A DNA stretch of 50,799 bases from Chitinivibrionales bacterium (GCA_028278335.1 JANQEN010000208.1:1-50799), one strand, 5' to 3'. Positions 8,466 through 18,324 are shown, counted from the first letter of the stretch. A program made the numbers and translations. The notes: a model not told the origin generated them from the letters alone.

Positions 8466-9448
8466 AGATGTAACTCGATGACATCTTTATCAGTCAACAC
8501 ATAGTCTTTTGTAATTCGCTGACCATCAAACTTATTTGATCCCCATACTTTGGCGAATTTTAAGTTCTGTGCAAAATCCTTATGAACAGTCTGTGCAAAA
8601 TCTAAGAGTGTCTTACCACGGGGCAATACATAGGGATTGTCCATCTCTGGATCATGCCCAGGACGCTTTGAGTAGATCCTGACCACATCCAACAGCTCAA
8701 ATATTTTTCTCTTTAATTGTTCTAAAGAGGCCTGGTCTTCACGAGAAGTGTGATACAGCGAAAAACGATCACCATAAAACTCCATAAACACCGAGCTGTT
8801 GTCCTGGGCATGGGGAAGATCCATTTTGTTAGCAATGATGAGTGAATCTAAATAGGTAATACGGGGATCCTCTTCTGCCTTTTTATTATCTTCGATCTCA
8901 ATCTTATGATGGGAGAGAATCTCTAAGGAGAGTTCAATTTGTTCTAAAAGATCATCATTGCCAAAATCTAAAACCAAAACTAAAATATCGCAGCTTTTGA
9001 TAATGGAGGGTACCCAATTCTCCATGTATTCATTTGATAGGGGAGGAAGGTCGACGAGCTGAATTTGCATATCCTCATAGGGCATCATCGCTGGTTGAAA
9101 TATACGGGTGGTAAAGGCGTACTCGGCTACCTCTAGGGAGACCCCGGCCAAACAATTAGCCAGCATACTTTTACCAGCGTTTGGCGGTCCCACAAGGGCA
9201 ACTTGGCCGGCACCCTCTTTTTCGATACTGTAGGAAAGGCGCTTTGGTCCCTTTGATTTTCCGGTTTGCATCTCATCCTTAAGACGGGATATCTTTTTTT
9301 TAAGGTCAGCCTGCAGTTTTTCGGTTCCCTTATGTTTGGGGATAACCGCAAGCATCTCCTTAAGAGCTTTAAATCGCTCTCGGTCATCTTTGGCGCCTTT
9401 ATAGCGTTCTTCCGCAGAGTAGTATTGTGCATTAAGATTGGCTGGCAT
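8462..9448 (-). CDS. DRG/Obg-like GTPase with C-terminal TGS domain
   Basis: A 328-residue GTPase. A basic helical N-terminus (about 1-75) precedes the G domain, with G1 GPPNAGKS (about 82-89), G3 DLPP in place of DxxG and G4 NKMD. A TGS domain fills the last 75 residues, ending in VIELHL. This plan matches DRG-type GTPases, common in archaea and eukaryotes and also found in a scattered set of bacteria, which bind ribosomes or RNA. The DLPP switch II lacks the usual Gly. It is the last gene of a probable four-gene minus-strand operon (gap to phzF-like gene 34 bases). Confidence 0.82.
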   Translation of the reverse strand: MPANLNAQYYSAEERYKGAKDDRERFKALKEMLAVIPKHKGTEKLQADLKKKISRLKDEMQTGKSKGPKRLSYSIEKEGAGQVALVGPPNAGKSMLANCLAGVSLEVAEYAFTTRIFQPAMMPYEDMQIQLVDLPPLSNEYMENWVPSIIKSCDILVLVLDFGNDDLLEQIELSLEILSHHKIEIEDNKKAEEDPRITYLDSLIIANKMDLPHAQDNSSVFMEFYGDRFSLYHTSREDQASLEQLKRKIFELLDVVRIYSKRPGHDPEMDNPYVLPRGKTLLDFAQTVHKDFAQNLKFAKVWGSNKFDGQRITKDYVLTDKDVIELHL

Positions 9449-9482
9449 ACTAGTTTTGTGTTATGCGTGAGATTGAATGCTG

Positions 9483-10268
9483 TTATAGCGTAATGTCAAT
9501 GCTACCTTCAAGATATTTTACTGCCTTGCCACTAATAATAACCCGATCGCCCTTTACTTCACAGGTTAGGTCGCCAGTCCGTTTGGAAAGCTGTCGAGCT
9601 GATAGGATAGCTTTGTCCAGTTTCTCTGCCCAGTAGGGTGTCAGAGCACAATGGGCTGAGCCTGTGACTGGATCTTCGTTTACCCCAAGCTTGGGACAGA
9701 AGAACCGGCTGACAAAGTCGACATTACTCCCCGGTGCTGTTACAGAGACACCCCGGCCATCAAGTTTAGCCAGATAATCAAAATCAGGTTCCATTTCAGC
9801 AATGTCCCGTTCACTGTCAAAAACAGCGATGTAATCCTCAGATTTTAAAACAGCAATCGGTGTTTGACCTAAACCGGCAATCAACTCCTGAGGTGTTTCA
9901 CAAGGGGTGCCCGGTTGTGCAGGAAAATCTAAGGAGAGCACATCCTTTTCCTTCTTTACAAAAAGCTCTCCACTCTTGGAGTTGAAGGTGATAAATTGGT
10001 CCGGATAGGAGGTTAAGTTGAATATGACAAAGGCAGTTGCCAAGGTTGCGTGGCCACAGAGGTCAACTTCGGTAAGGGGTGTAAACCATCGAATGTGAAA
10101 ACCATTCTTTATAGGAACGTAAAAGGCAGTTTCCGAGAGGTTGTTTTCTGCTGCTATCTTTTGTAGCGTAGAATCGGGAAGCCATTGTTGTAAGGGGCAA
10201 ACTGCTGCGGGATTCCCATTGAACACCCGTTCTGTAAAGGCATCTATTTGAAAAAGAGTAAGTTTCAT
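9483..10268 (-). CDS. PhzF-family isomerase/epimerase
   Basis: A 261-residue member of the PhzF/diaminopimelate-epimerase fold. The N-terminus reads QIDAFTERVFNGNPAAV; the catalytic Glu is probably Glu46 in NLSETAF. Further family motifs are DLCGHATLA (about 70-78) and EDPVTGSAH (about 197-205). PhzF itself isomerises trans-2,3-dihydro-3-hydroxyanthranilate in phenazine synthesis, but most family members have unknown substrates and no other phenazine gene is here. It sits 27 bases downstream of DAHP synthase, so a substrate derived from the shikimate route is a reasonable guess. The start is supported by AAGGAC 8 bases upstream. Confidence 0.85.
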   Translation of the reverse strand: MKLTLFQIDAFTERVFNGNPAAVCPLQQWLPDSTLQKIAAENNLSETAFYVPIKNGFHIRWFTPLTEVDLCGHATLATAFVIFNLTSYPDQFITFNSKSGELFVKKEKDVLSLDFPAQPGTPCETPQELIAGLGQTPIAVLKSEDYIAVFDSERDIAEMEPDFDYLAKLDGRGVSVTAPGSNVDFVSRFFCPKLGVNEDPVTGSAHCALTPYWAEKLDKAILSARQLSKRTGDLTCEVKGDRVIISGKAVKYLEGSIDITL

Positions 10269-10295
10269 TGGTTAAGGTCCTTTTTGGTTATAGTA

Positions 10296-11309
10296 TTATA
10301 CAGTTTTATTTACTGCTGAAATAAAGGGTTTAAGATTCTGAACAAAGGTTCTAAACTCTTTGGGACTAAGAGATTGCTTACCATCAGAGAGGGCTACCTT
10401 AGGTTTGTTATGCACTTCGATCATAAGGCCGTCTGCACCACATGCTATTGCGGCACGTGCCATGGGAAGCACCAATTCTTTCAATCCAGTACCATGGGAG
10501 GGGTCCACAATGACTGGCAAGTGAGTTCGCTTCTTTAAATAGGGTACCGCATTGAGATCCAGTGTGTTGCGAAAGGCTGTCTCAAAGGTGCGAATACCTC
10601 GTTCACAAAGGATCACATTAGGATTTCCCTCAGCAACAATGTATTCGGCAGCCAAAAGGAGTTCCTCTAATTTTGCTGACATACCTCGCTTAAGAATCAC
10701 CGGCTTTTTGCTCTGTCCAAGCTCTTTTAGCAGTCTGAAATTTTGCATGTTTCGTGCACCCACCTGAAAGGCATCAGCATAGGATTCCACATATTCGATA
10801 TCGGCAACTTCTATCACTTCGGTAACCGTGGGGAGGTCATGCTTTTGAGAGGCCTCTTTTAGTAGTTTAAGTCCCTCAACACCCAAACCTTGAAAACTGT
10901 AAGGACTAGAACGTGGTTTGTAAGCTCCCCCCCGAAGGCAATGACCGCCACTCTCTTTTACTGCTCGGGCAGTTGCTAAGAGCTGTGGTTTTGATTCAAT
11001 TGCGCAGGGACCAGCAATAAGTGCACATTTTTTTCCACCAATTGGCAGTGAGCCGATTTTAACGATCGAGTCTTTTGGATGGATTTCGCGGCTCACCATT
11101 TTGTAAAGGGTCAAAATAGGATCAATTCTATCAACAAGGGGATGATTATCGAGGTGAAGGTTTTCTAAGATACGCTCATCACCAATGGCACCGAGCACGG
11201 TTCTTTCGGTTCCAGGCAGATACAGTGGTTTGAGCCCGGCAGAGGATATCTGCTTTAGGATTTCATCGGCGTCTTTCTTTTTGGCCTTTGGTTTTAGTAC
11301 GATTATCAT
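10296..11309 (-). CDS. aroF: 3-deoxy-7-phosphoheptulonate (DAHP) synthase, type I-beta with N-terminal regulatory-like domain
   Basis: A 337-residue enzyme that condenses phosphoenolpyruvate and erythrose 4-phosphate, the first step of aromatic amino acid synthesis. Residues 1-70 form a ferredoxin-like (ACT-like) domain as in Thermotoga DAHP synthase. The barrel follows, with [39 protein letters not shown] and VDPSHGTG motifs holding the metal and phosphate ligands. The order and length match the I-beta class, which is usually feedback-regulated through the N-terminal domain. It lies in an operon between the RuBisCO-like/cupin gene (61-base gap) and the PhzF-family gene (27-base gap). The symbol is used as for this class in other bacteria. 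Confidence 0.92.
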   Translation of the reverse strand: MIIVLKPKAKKKDADEILKQISSAGLKPLYLPGTERTVLGAIGDERILENLHLDNHPLVDRIDPILTLYKMVSREIHPKDSIVKIGSLPIGGKKCALIAGPCAIESKPQLLATARAVKESGGHCLRGGAYKPRSSPYSFQGLGVEGLKLLKEASQKHDLPTVTEVIEVADIEYVESYADAFQVGARNMQNFRLLKELGQSKKPVILKRGMSAKLEELLLAAEYIVAEGNPNVILCERGIRTFETAFRNTLDLNAVPYLKKRTHLPVIVDPSHGTGLKELVLPMARAAIACGADGLMIEVHNKPKVALSDGKQSLSPKEFRTFVQNLKPFISAVNKTV

Positions 11310-11370
11310 GGGGTAGGTCCAATAGGTTTAAATGTCCAATACAAGGTTAGATAACTGGTATAATATAGTA

Positions 11371-12969
11371 TTACTCCATAAGCACTGGTTTATCTCGTTT
11401 ATGATCAACTATACAGTAAAATCCAAAGGGCTCAGTGTCTTCATTGCGTAGCTGATGACTTTGGTGTGGTGCGATGTAAAGTACATCGTTGACCGAAAGA
11501 ATCGTCCGTGATGTGTCTTTAATTACAATACCCTGACCTCGTACACCAATAATGACATGTTCATGCTCATGTTTCTCTAAGCTGGTGTATCCACCGGACT
11601 CTATTTCAAAATAGCGCAAATCAAAGGTGGTGTTTTCACCATGAGCGCCAATAAGTTCATGTCGGGATACCTGCTTAAAAGAGCCTTTGCTGTGGTGCTT
11701 ATAGGTTTGGGCTTGGCGGTTACTCCAATGATAATTTTCAAAACGGAGTATTCTATTGCTCTTCTCTTCGATCTTTTCCTTATTATCGTCACAGGGTGAG
11801 TTCGCGTATCGATCCTTTGGTTCGACTCTGTGTTCGGAAAAGTGTGTCCTGATAGCGTGCATAAAATCAATGGTTGTCTCTTCTACCTTCTCTTTATTGC
11901 GTATAAGTGCGCCACCTATAAGATACATACAGTCTGTGCCATACATGTTTTTCAGGTCTTCAATTTTTTCAAGTGTTATTCCTCCGGCAGGGCAGGGGAG
12001 AGAGGGATTCCAGGACCCCTCGTGGCGCTTAAGGTTCCTGTCAATTTGTTGACACTCCGTATCAGTGAAAAAAAAGCGACCTCCTGTATGAGGAAAAATC
12101 GAGATGTCTACTCCCATAAGACGAAAGAGCGTTCCCAAAAGTACTGGTGAGGTAATACCATGTTTTATATCGTGAAAGTGGGTGCCAGTAAAGGCTGGAT
12201 GACCCATTATGACAAGCGGATACTTTTGAGCCAAATATCTGACAGTGTCTGGACCGACAAGAAATGGTGCAATCAGTATTCCCTTTATACCCAAACCCAG
12301 AGCGTAGGTGACCTGCTCTTCGATTTCATCAAATCCACCGTTTACCATGGGAAAATAGAGGGTGTTTCCCTTGGTTTTGTCATTTACCTGGGTTATTGCC
12401 TCCTGGCATCGGCTTACTCGCTCTTTAAAAGGGTGAAAGGATTGATTGGCAATCGAGTGATCATCTTTAATAATATCGACACCACCCTTTACAAAAGATA
12501 TAGCACTTTGTGCTAACTCATCAATTGATAGTCCCATGGGCTTTAATGCTGTTGCAGCCAAGGGCCGATTAAATACACCGAGCAATTCTCTGAGTCCCAG
12601 TATGCCATAATTCGGTCCGTCAAAGGCCTTGTGCAAGGACGCAGAGAGATTGATGTCCTTTATCACGATACTATTCTTTAAAGAGATGTTTCCATAGAGA
12701 ACATTGAGAAGTTGTGGAACGCTATAATCGGTGATATCTGATCGAAAACTTATGGAGACAGAGAATATATTGCTAGAATCCACCAGAGATTCAATGCGTT
12801 CTACTTGTCCAATAATGCCTTGTGTAAAGTGACCTTTGGGAATGCAATCTTTTGGAACCTCGACCGTTTGCTCAATGGCGATATCATTGGCGATCTGCTC
12901 AATATCTTGACCTTGTTGTGTGGTGATTTGATATTCAACAGTGAATCGATCGGAAGACTTGTTCTGCAA
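11371..12969 (-). CDS. RuBisCO-like protein (form IV) fused to a C-terminal cupin domain
   Basis: A 532-residue two-domain protein. Residues about 1-385 are a RuBisCO large-subunit fold: ALKPMGLS holds the equivalent of Lys175 (here Lys143), and GGVDIIKDDH places Lys168, Asp170 and His171 at the carbamyl-Lys201, Asp203 and Glu204 sites. The loop-6 lysine region reads PHTGGRF (293-299). The Glu-to-His and loop-6 changes argue against CO2 fixation. Residues about 445-515 are a cupin with metal motif HEHEH (467-471) and HQLRN (505-509). In Rhodospirillum rubrum separate RuBisCO-like and cupin proteins act in sequence in methylthioadenosine salvage to isoprenoids; a fused form would channel that route. 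The start is uncertain: TTG 12969 lies 15 bases after AAGGAG, and an in-frame CTG at 12978 is better spaced. Confidence 0.88.
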   Translation of the reverse strand: MQNKSSDRFTVEYQITTQQGQDIEQIANDIAIEQTVEVPKDCIPKGHFTQGIIGQVERIESLVDSSNIFSVSISFRSDITDYSVPQLLNVLYGNISLKNSIVIKDINLSASLHKAFDGPNYGILGLRELLGVFNRPLAATALKPMGLSIDELAQSAISFVKGGVDIIKDDHSIANQSFHPFKERVSRCQEAITQVNDKTKGNTLYFPMVNGGFDEIEEQVTYALGLGIKGILIAPFLVGPDTVRYLAQKYPLVIMGHPAFTGTHFHDIKHGITSPVLLGTLFRLMGVDISIFPHTGGRFFFTDTECQQIDRNLKRHEGSWNPSLPCPAGGITLEKIEDLKNMYGTDCMYLIGGALIRNKEKVEETTIDFMHAIRTHFSEHRVEPKDRYANSPCDDNKEKIEEKSNRILRFENYHWSNRQAQTYKHHSKGSFKQVSRHELIGAHGENTTFDLRYFEIESGGYTSLEKHEHEHVIIGVRGQGIVIKDTSRTILSVNDVLYIAPHQSHQLRNEDTEPFGFYCIVDHKRDKPVLME

Positions 12970-13125
12970 CTGATCCAGATAATACTCCTTGTTTGGATGT
13001 ATCCCAATAGTACTAGCATGATGTGGTATAAATATAGTTGATTGACCTCTGATGTTATGATCGAAACCATTTTATCAACTACTCCTAATTACCAAGTTTA
13101 GCAGTACCTTTACTATATTATTAGG

Positions 13126-14826
13126 ATGATACATTGGAGAATAAGAAGCGACGTGACTAAGGATATCCAATTTTTTGTATCGTTATTAGTCTTTTTATTT
13201 TCACTCTTATTAACCTGTTCATCTCAAGAAGAGACAATCACTAACCTTTCTGATAAAGAGAAGGTCGTTCTGCTTATAAAACGATCTTTACAACAGACAG
13301 GCACTCTTATTAGAGCATTAGAGCTGAATCAAAGCTTTGCCAAGAAGCACTACGTGCCCAAAGAGCTACAGATTCCCTTCTTAAAAACCTATATTCGATT
13401 AAAAAAAGAGTATCAGAAGATACCGGATATACCAGCTCATCGAAGTAATGTTATTCAATTTTTATTGTTAAAGCACTTACATAGAGATCTTGATTCTGTA
13501 GTTTATTTTGATCATGTTCGTCATGAAGCGCTGCCTGAGAATCCAATATTTATGGCCTTTGCCATGATTATGGAAGAGATGCCTAACCTTTCTAATATTG
13601 GGAATAGTCGCTATATTGACCAATTGGCAAACTCCTTTGGTGTTTCCCGTAGCAATATTATCGAAGGGATCTATTACTACTTAATTCGTGACGAACTTGC
13701 CATTTGTCGTGAGGTTGCCTTGGTCATTGAGGAAAATCTCTATACCGAGGCCTCATTTAAACCGGAATTCTATTTTCAGAATATTATGTTGCCCTTTCTT
13801 ACTTACACCAGTATGGGTTTAGTATTGCGAAGTAACATCGAATCAGCAATATTTAAAAGATTTAATGAAACCTTTTATCCCTATAAAATAAAAAAACAAT
13901 CTGAGGGTGCATTACTTGCCTTTGTTATTGCCTTTCGTAATTACCTGTTAGGTGAATCTTTACATGTACGCTTCGAGAATAATTTAAATAAACTTTTGCT
14001 AAAGCATGATTTGTATGTCTATATACAAAAGAAGGCCTGTGTGGGGTATCGTGTTTTAGAGTATGCCATACCAATACGACGAAAGGGGATTGGTGATGTT
14101 GTCTTTTTAGACAAAATTAGTGTTTCCCTCTCTATGAACTATTTGGGATTGTCAATTATGCGTGATGATAACGTTGTGTTGACAATGGATAATTTTATTG
14201 AACTTTGTGAAGACCTTAACTATGCTATTAGCATGAATAGGCCCTACCTTGCTTATGAAGATCGAAAAATTGGTCGTCTTTGGAATGAACTAGAGCTCTC
14301 TATAACAACCGAAGATGCTGACAAGGTGTATGCCTCACTTATTATAAAAGAGATGGGGGGATTATCGCGACAGGAGATGATCAATACAATTATTAGAGAA
14401 GTCGCTGTTCACGAAATTAAACATAAATGGGATGAGATCAATGGTGATAAGAGAGAGTGGTACAATGTTGATAGTGAAATCTCTGCGCACCTTACTGCGG
14501 TCATTTATGGTGGAGCACCCTGTTTCTCCCTTTTGGCATTTATAAGTCGCTGTGAAAATTATTATGCCTCAATAACAATCGATGAAGTCAGAACACGGGT
14601 TAAAAGATTGATAATAAGGGGATGGGAAGTTGCGCATAAAGCCTCAATGGGTATGATTAACGAACAACAAATTGTTAAAGAAGCAAAAATAATGTACGAA
14701 ACCTTTCGAATGTTTGAGGATAACAGTGCTCTTCCTAAATTAGAACCCTTTGAACGGGAAATTATTAAACCCTGTTTACACAATGTGCCATTATTTGACC
14801 TCACAAAATTAGACAAAGAGAAATAG
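13126..14826 (+). CDS. Putative zinc metallopeptidase lipoprotein
   Basis: A 566-residue exported protein. The N-terminus has basic residues, a hydrophobic run and a lipobox-like LLTC with Cys31, so it is probably lipid-anchored. Near the C-terminus, VAVHEIKHKW contains an HExxH zinc motif (His429, Glu430, His433), and Glu451 in DSEISAH, 18 residues after the second His, is a plausible third ligand. The rest is helical and unfamiliar. The ATG at 13126 lacks a good ribosome-binding site; a GTG at 13153 with GGAG 14 bases upstream gives a better signal peptide and may be the true start. It is divergent from the RuBisCO-like gene and ends 5 bases before cstA, which converges. Peptidase activity is inferred only from the motif. 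Confidence 0.68.
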   Translation: MIHWRIRSDVTKDIQFFVSLLVFLFSLLLTCSSQEETITNLSDKEKVVLLIKRSLQQTGTLIRALELNQSFAKKHYVPKELQIPFLKTYIRLKKEYQKIPDIPAHRSNVIQFLLLKHLHRDLDSVVYFDHVRHEALPENPIFMAFAMIMEEMPNLSNIGNSRYIDQLANSFGVSRSNIIEGIYYYLIRDELAICREVALVIEENLYTEASFKPEFYFQNIMLPFLTYTSMGLVLRSNIESAIFKRFNETFYPYKIKKQSEGALLAFVIAFRNYLLGESLHVRFENNLNKLLLKHDLYVYIQKKACVGYRVLEYAIPIRRKGIGDVVFLDKISVSLSMNYLGLSIMRDDNVVLTMDNFIELCEDLNYAISMNRPYLAYEDRKIGRLWNELELSITTEDADKVYASLIIKEMGGLSRQEMINTIIREVAVHEIKHKWDEINGDKREWYNVDSEISAHLTAVIYGGAPCFSLLAFISRCENYYASITIDEVRTRVKRLIIRGWEVAHKASMGMINEQQIVKEAKIMYETFRMFEDNSALPKLEPFEREIIKPCLHNVPLFDLTKLDKEK

Positions 14827-14831
14827 TCAAT

Positions 14832-16481
14832 TTACGCTGTAGATTCTTTTTTGATTGTCATTATGGAAAAGCTTTTGACAATAAGAAGTATTGCCATTAT
14901 TAAAATGGCAATAGCTATACCAGCAAGCATTACCTTTGGTTCCTCTGCAAAAAGGAAACATTTGATTTTATAGCTCATTGCACCAATGGTTGTCACCAAC
15001 ATAGTGGCTGCAGGAATAGCTGTAAAGAAACAGTTTTTTCCTCTTTGAACCAGATAAAAACTTACTACAATAAGTACCAAGCTTGCAATCAATTGGTTAG
15101 CAGAACCAAAAATAGGCCAGATAGCTTTCCAATTTCCCAACGCTAATGCTCCTGCACAGAGACCAACAAATAGCGTTGCCACATATTTGTTTTTCATGGG
15201 TTTTATGCCAAAGGTGTCACCAAATAGCTCATTACCCAAATACCGTGTAATACGTGTGGCCGAATCTAAGGTAGTCATAATAAAAGTTTTCAGCATGGTA
15301 ATACCGGTGAGTGTTCCCAAGCCACTCAGTAAGACTTTGGTAATTTCACCATAACCAACTCCAAAGGCCTTTATCCATCCTCCTTTTGTAAATACATCTT
15401 GGTAAATGGGACAGGATAATCCTGTAGGTGCACTTTTCCAATAGAGGCCAGCAGTAACAGCAATTACTGCCAATATTGCTAAGGCACTTTCCATGATCAT
15501 CCCACCAAAACCGACAATACGAGCATCAGCCATAGATGGTACCTGTTTTGATGTTGTGCCACTGGCAACTAAACTGTGAAATCCTGAGATTGCTCCACAG
15601 GCAACAGTGACAAAGAGCATGGGCCAGAGCATTCCCTGAACCGTTGAAAAAGAAACAATGGCTGGAGCTTTAATTTCTGGCTGAGAAAGAAAAATGCCAC
15701 CAAAACCAAAGAGCATTCCTAAAAAAAGAACAGAGGAAGCTAGATGATCTCGGGGCTGTAATAGAATATTTACCGGGGTGACTGAGGCTATCAATCCGTA
15801 AATAAGAAGAATTATGGTCCACCACTTTTCAGAGTTGCTAAAAGGAAGAGAGAGGGGGAAAAAATATCCAAGGACGATAAGAACTGCAAGTAATACAACA
15901 CCAATGACAGAGGAGATGACCAAGGACATCTTGACATAGTACATAAGAATTCCAATGATCACTGCGACAAGAACCAATCCAAATGTTGGAAGTACTACTT
16001 GTGGAGTCGTTGCCAATGTTTTACCAGCCACTGCAGCAAATACAGCAACCACAAGGATTAAGGCCAAAAAAGTAAAAAGACTAAAAACAATTTTACCACT
16101 TCTACCCATGACAGATTCGGTAATCGTGGCAATTGACTGACCTTTATTTTGAAGAGAAAGGGTTAGCGAGGTAAAATCATGAACTGCTCCAAAGAGTGTA
16201 CCTCCAATAACAATCCAGAATACAGCTGGTAACCAGCCCCAAAAGAGACAGGCAATCACCGGTCCAATAATTGGAGCTGCTCCTGCAATTGATGCAAAAT
16301 GGTGGCCAAAGAGGATGGTCCAGTGTTTCGCTGGGACAAAGTCTACACCATCATTGAATTCCTGTGCCGGTGGTATTGCTTTGTTGTCAAGACCAATCTG
16401 TTTGGCAACCCAGGGACTATACAATCGATATCCCAAGTAAAGTAGAACAAGTGAGACACAAACCACCACTATTGAACTCAT
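14832..16481 (-). CDS. cstA: CstA-family carbon starvation/pyruvate or peptide transporter
   Basis: A 549-residue inner-membrane protein with about 14-16 helices and the CstA signature GHHFASIAGAAPIIGP near residue 60, followed by GAVHDF. Family members import pyruvate or peptides and are often induced when carbon is short. It is shorter than E. coli CstA (about 700) and matches the compact form of anaerobes. AAGGAAT precedes the ATG. The 217-base gap to the divergent polyferredoxin gene contains TTACCA/TGGTAA arms at about 16525-16550, a possible operator. Given the pyruvate:ferredoxin oxidoreductase in the window, pyruvate uptake is plausible. Confidence 0.9.
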   Translation of the reverse strand: MSSIVVVCVSLVLLYLGYRLYSPWVAKQIGLDNKAIPPAQEFNDGVDFVPAKHWTILFGHHFASIAGAAPIIGPVIACLFWGWLPAVFWIVIGGTLFGAVHDFTSLTLSLQNKGQSIATITESVMGRSGKIVFSLFTFLALILVVAVFAAVAGKTLATTPQVVLPTFGLVLVAVIIGILMYYVKMSLVISSVIGVVLLAVLIVLGYFFPLSLPFSNSEKWWTIILLIYGLIASVTPVNILLQPRDHLASSVLFLGMLFGFGGIFLSQPEIKAPAIVSFSTVQGMLWPMLFVTVACGAISGFHSLVASGTTSKQVPSMADARIVGFGGMIMESALAILAVIAVTAGLYWKSAPTGLSCPIYQDVFTKGGWIKAFGVGYGEITKVLLSGLGTLTGITMLKTFIMTTLDSATRITRYLGNELFGDTFGIKPMKNKYVATLFVGLCAGALALGNWKAIWPIFGSANQLIASLVLIVVSFYLVQRGKNCFFTAIPAATMLVTTIGAMSYKIKCFLFAEEPKVMLAGIAIAILIMAILLIVKSFSIMTIKKESTA

Positions 16482-16698
16482 AGCAATATTCCTTGACTAG
16501 GTGAGCTTCCATTGATCAAATAGTTACCATTATCACTGCATGGTAATGATAAATACTGCAAACACTTTAGTAAAATAAATATTGTCACATTATATATTAT
16601 AGAGTGTTAAATACTCGCTACTCATTACAATCAGCCTAATTTTCTACGAATAGCGCATGCAGTGGTATTCACAACCTTAGTAAGCGGGAGTATTCTTG

Positions 16699-18324
16699 AT
16701 GCTAAAAAAAGTTCGGATCACTTCACAAATTGTTTTCTTCGCGATTTTCTCCATATTCTTTTTTCTATTCAATGTTTTAAATCCTGAAGCTGGAAGTAGT
16801 GCCTTAGCGTGGTTTTTAAGAATTAATCCTTTTTCTGTTCTTATCACCTCTCTTGCGTCAAGAAGCATATTTCTGCCCTATCTTGTTGTAGGGGGTGTGT
16901 TTTTTATCCTTACTGCCTTGTTTGGTAGATTTTTTTGTGGTATGATCTGTCCTTTGGGAAGCCTTATTGATATTTCAGATAAATTGTTTAGAGGTAAAGA
17001 GCGACGGGGGGGGCCACAGCGACGAGCAACAGAGCGGAGAATCGAAGAGCGAGACGGTTCTGAACGACGGGTAAAAGAGCGTCGTATTGAGGAACGACGG
17101 GGACTTGCTAAAGTAACCCAACCGCTTCGCCCACCAATCCGATTGCAACGATTAAAGTACATCTTTCTTATTGCACTTTTTGCGATGGCATTCTTAGGTG
17201 TTACAGTCCCACTCTTTATGGATCCCCTCTGTCTTGTTCCACGGATTTTTGGAATTCTTTTTCGCCCCGCCATAGCTTCAATAATTGCCTCCTTTGGCAT
17301 TGGTGGTGAGAAATTATTAGCAGCACCAATAGTTGCAAAGGGCGCCTATAATGGTGCGATGACTGTATTTATTCTCTTTTTAATAGTATTACTTGGTGGT
17401 ATCTTTGATCGTCGGTTTTGGTGTCAATATATCTGTCCCACTGGAGCATTTTTAGGTATTTTTAGCCGCTTCTCTTTCTTTACACGGAAGATTCATAATG
17501 AAAAATGTAAAGGGTGCGGAATCTGTACAACAAGAAATTGTCCTACCCGTGCGATCTATGGAGAGACCTATGAAAGAACGTCAACTGCGGAATGCATTCT
17601 CTGTGGTCAGTGTACTGCTGATAGAAGAAAGTGTAATGCCTTTAGCTTTAGTTCTCCCCTAACCTCAGTAACAAAAGCCGGTGCAGATGTAAACAGAAGG
17701 CAAATAATTACTGGTGTTCTGGGTGGATTGATTTGTGCTCCCTTGGTTACTCGGTTCTCAAAGAAAATGTTACGCAAGAATATTCCCCCCTTGCGCCCGC
17801 CGGGAGCTGTTGAGGAAAATGCCTTTTTAGATCGTTGTATAACCTGTGGTGCCTGTATTAGTGTATGCCCTGAACGCGCACTCCATCCTGCCACGCTTTC
17901 GAATGATGGTATGGTTAACTGGAACACACCAAAATTAATACCACGAATAGGTTATTGTGCTGAAGAGTGCACCAAATGTTCTCACGCCTGTCCAACAGGT
18001 GCATTGGTTCCGATTGCTCTTGAGGAGAAGAAAAAGAGAAAAATCGGGACCGCTGTTGTAGACCGAAGCCTTTGTCGACCTTGGTTGGAAGAGAATAAAT
18101 GTATGGTCTGTTTTAAAAAATGCGCCTATGATGCCATTGATGAAGCTGTGGTGGAATTAAATGGCAAAGAGTGGAAAGTGCCGGAAGTAAATAAAAGAAA
18201 ATGTGTTGGTTGTGGAATCTGTGAACATTATTGCCCAGTGAAACAGGAAGCTGCAATTCAGGTATTTTCTCATGGGGAAAAAAGGATAAAGGTATATGCA
18301 AAGAAGAAGACAAAAAAGAGCTAA
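16699..18324 (+). CDS. NapH-NapG-like polyferredoxin fusion, membrane-bound
   Basis: A 541-residue membrane iron-sulfur protein. The first half is NapH-like: membrane segments, then FCGMICPLGS (Cys80, Cys84), a second CQYICPTGAF motif and CKGCGIC/CILCGQC clusters. The second half (from about residue 345) is NapG-like, with CITCGACISVCP, CAEECTKCSHACP, CMVCFKKC and CVGCGICEHYCP. In nitrate reduction NapGH carry electrons from quinol to the periplasm; here they are one polypeptide and no nap reductase is near. Residues about 99-138 are an unusual Arg/Glu-rich insertion made of ERRIEER-like repeats just after the first Cys motif. The ATG at 16699 is preferred to a TTG one codon upstream. It converges on the rhodanese gene of the redox cluster. 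Confidence 0.87.
   Translation: MLKKVRITSQIVFFAIFSIFFFLFNVLNPEAGSSALAWFLRINPFSVLITSLASRSIFLPYLVVGGVFFILTALFGRFFCGMICPLGSLIDISDKLFRGKERRGGPQRRATERRIEERDGSERRVKERRIEERRGLAKVTQPLRPPIRLQRLKYIFLIALFAMAFLGVTVPLFMDPLCLVPRIFGILFRPAIASIIASFGIGGEKLLAAPIVAKGAYNGAMTVFILFLIVLLGGIFDRRFWCQYICPTGAFLGIFSRFSFFTRKIHNEKCKGCGICTTRNCPTRAIYGETYERTSTAECILCGQCTADRRKCNAFSFSSPLTSVTKAGADVNRRQIITGVLGGLICAPLVTRFSKKMLRKNIPPLRPPGAVEENAFLDRCITCGACISVCPERALHPATLSNDGMVNWNTPKLIPRIGYCAEECTKCSHACPTGALVPIALEEKKKRKIGTAVVDRSLCRPWLEENKCMVCFKKCAYDAIDEAVVELNGKEWKVPEVNKRKCVGCGICEHYCPVKQEAAIQVFSHGEKRIKVYAKKKTKKS

Noticed and set aside
12160..12516. Plus-strand ORF of 118 residues
   Set aside because: It lies entirely inside the RuBisCO-like gene on the other strand and shows no family features.
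16500..16698. tRNA or small RNA between cstA and the polyferredoxin gene
   Set aside because: Only short interleaved inverted repeats are present; no cloverleaf or terminator is visible.
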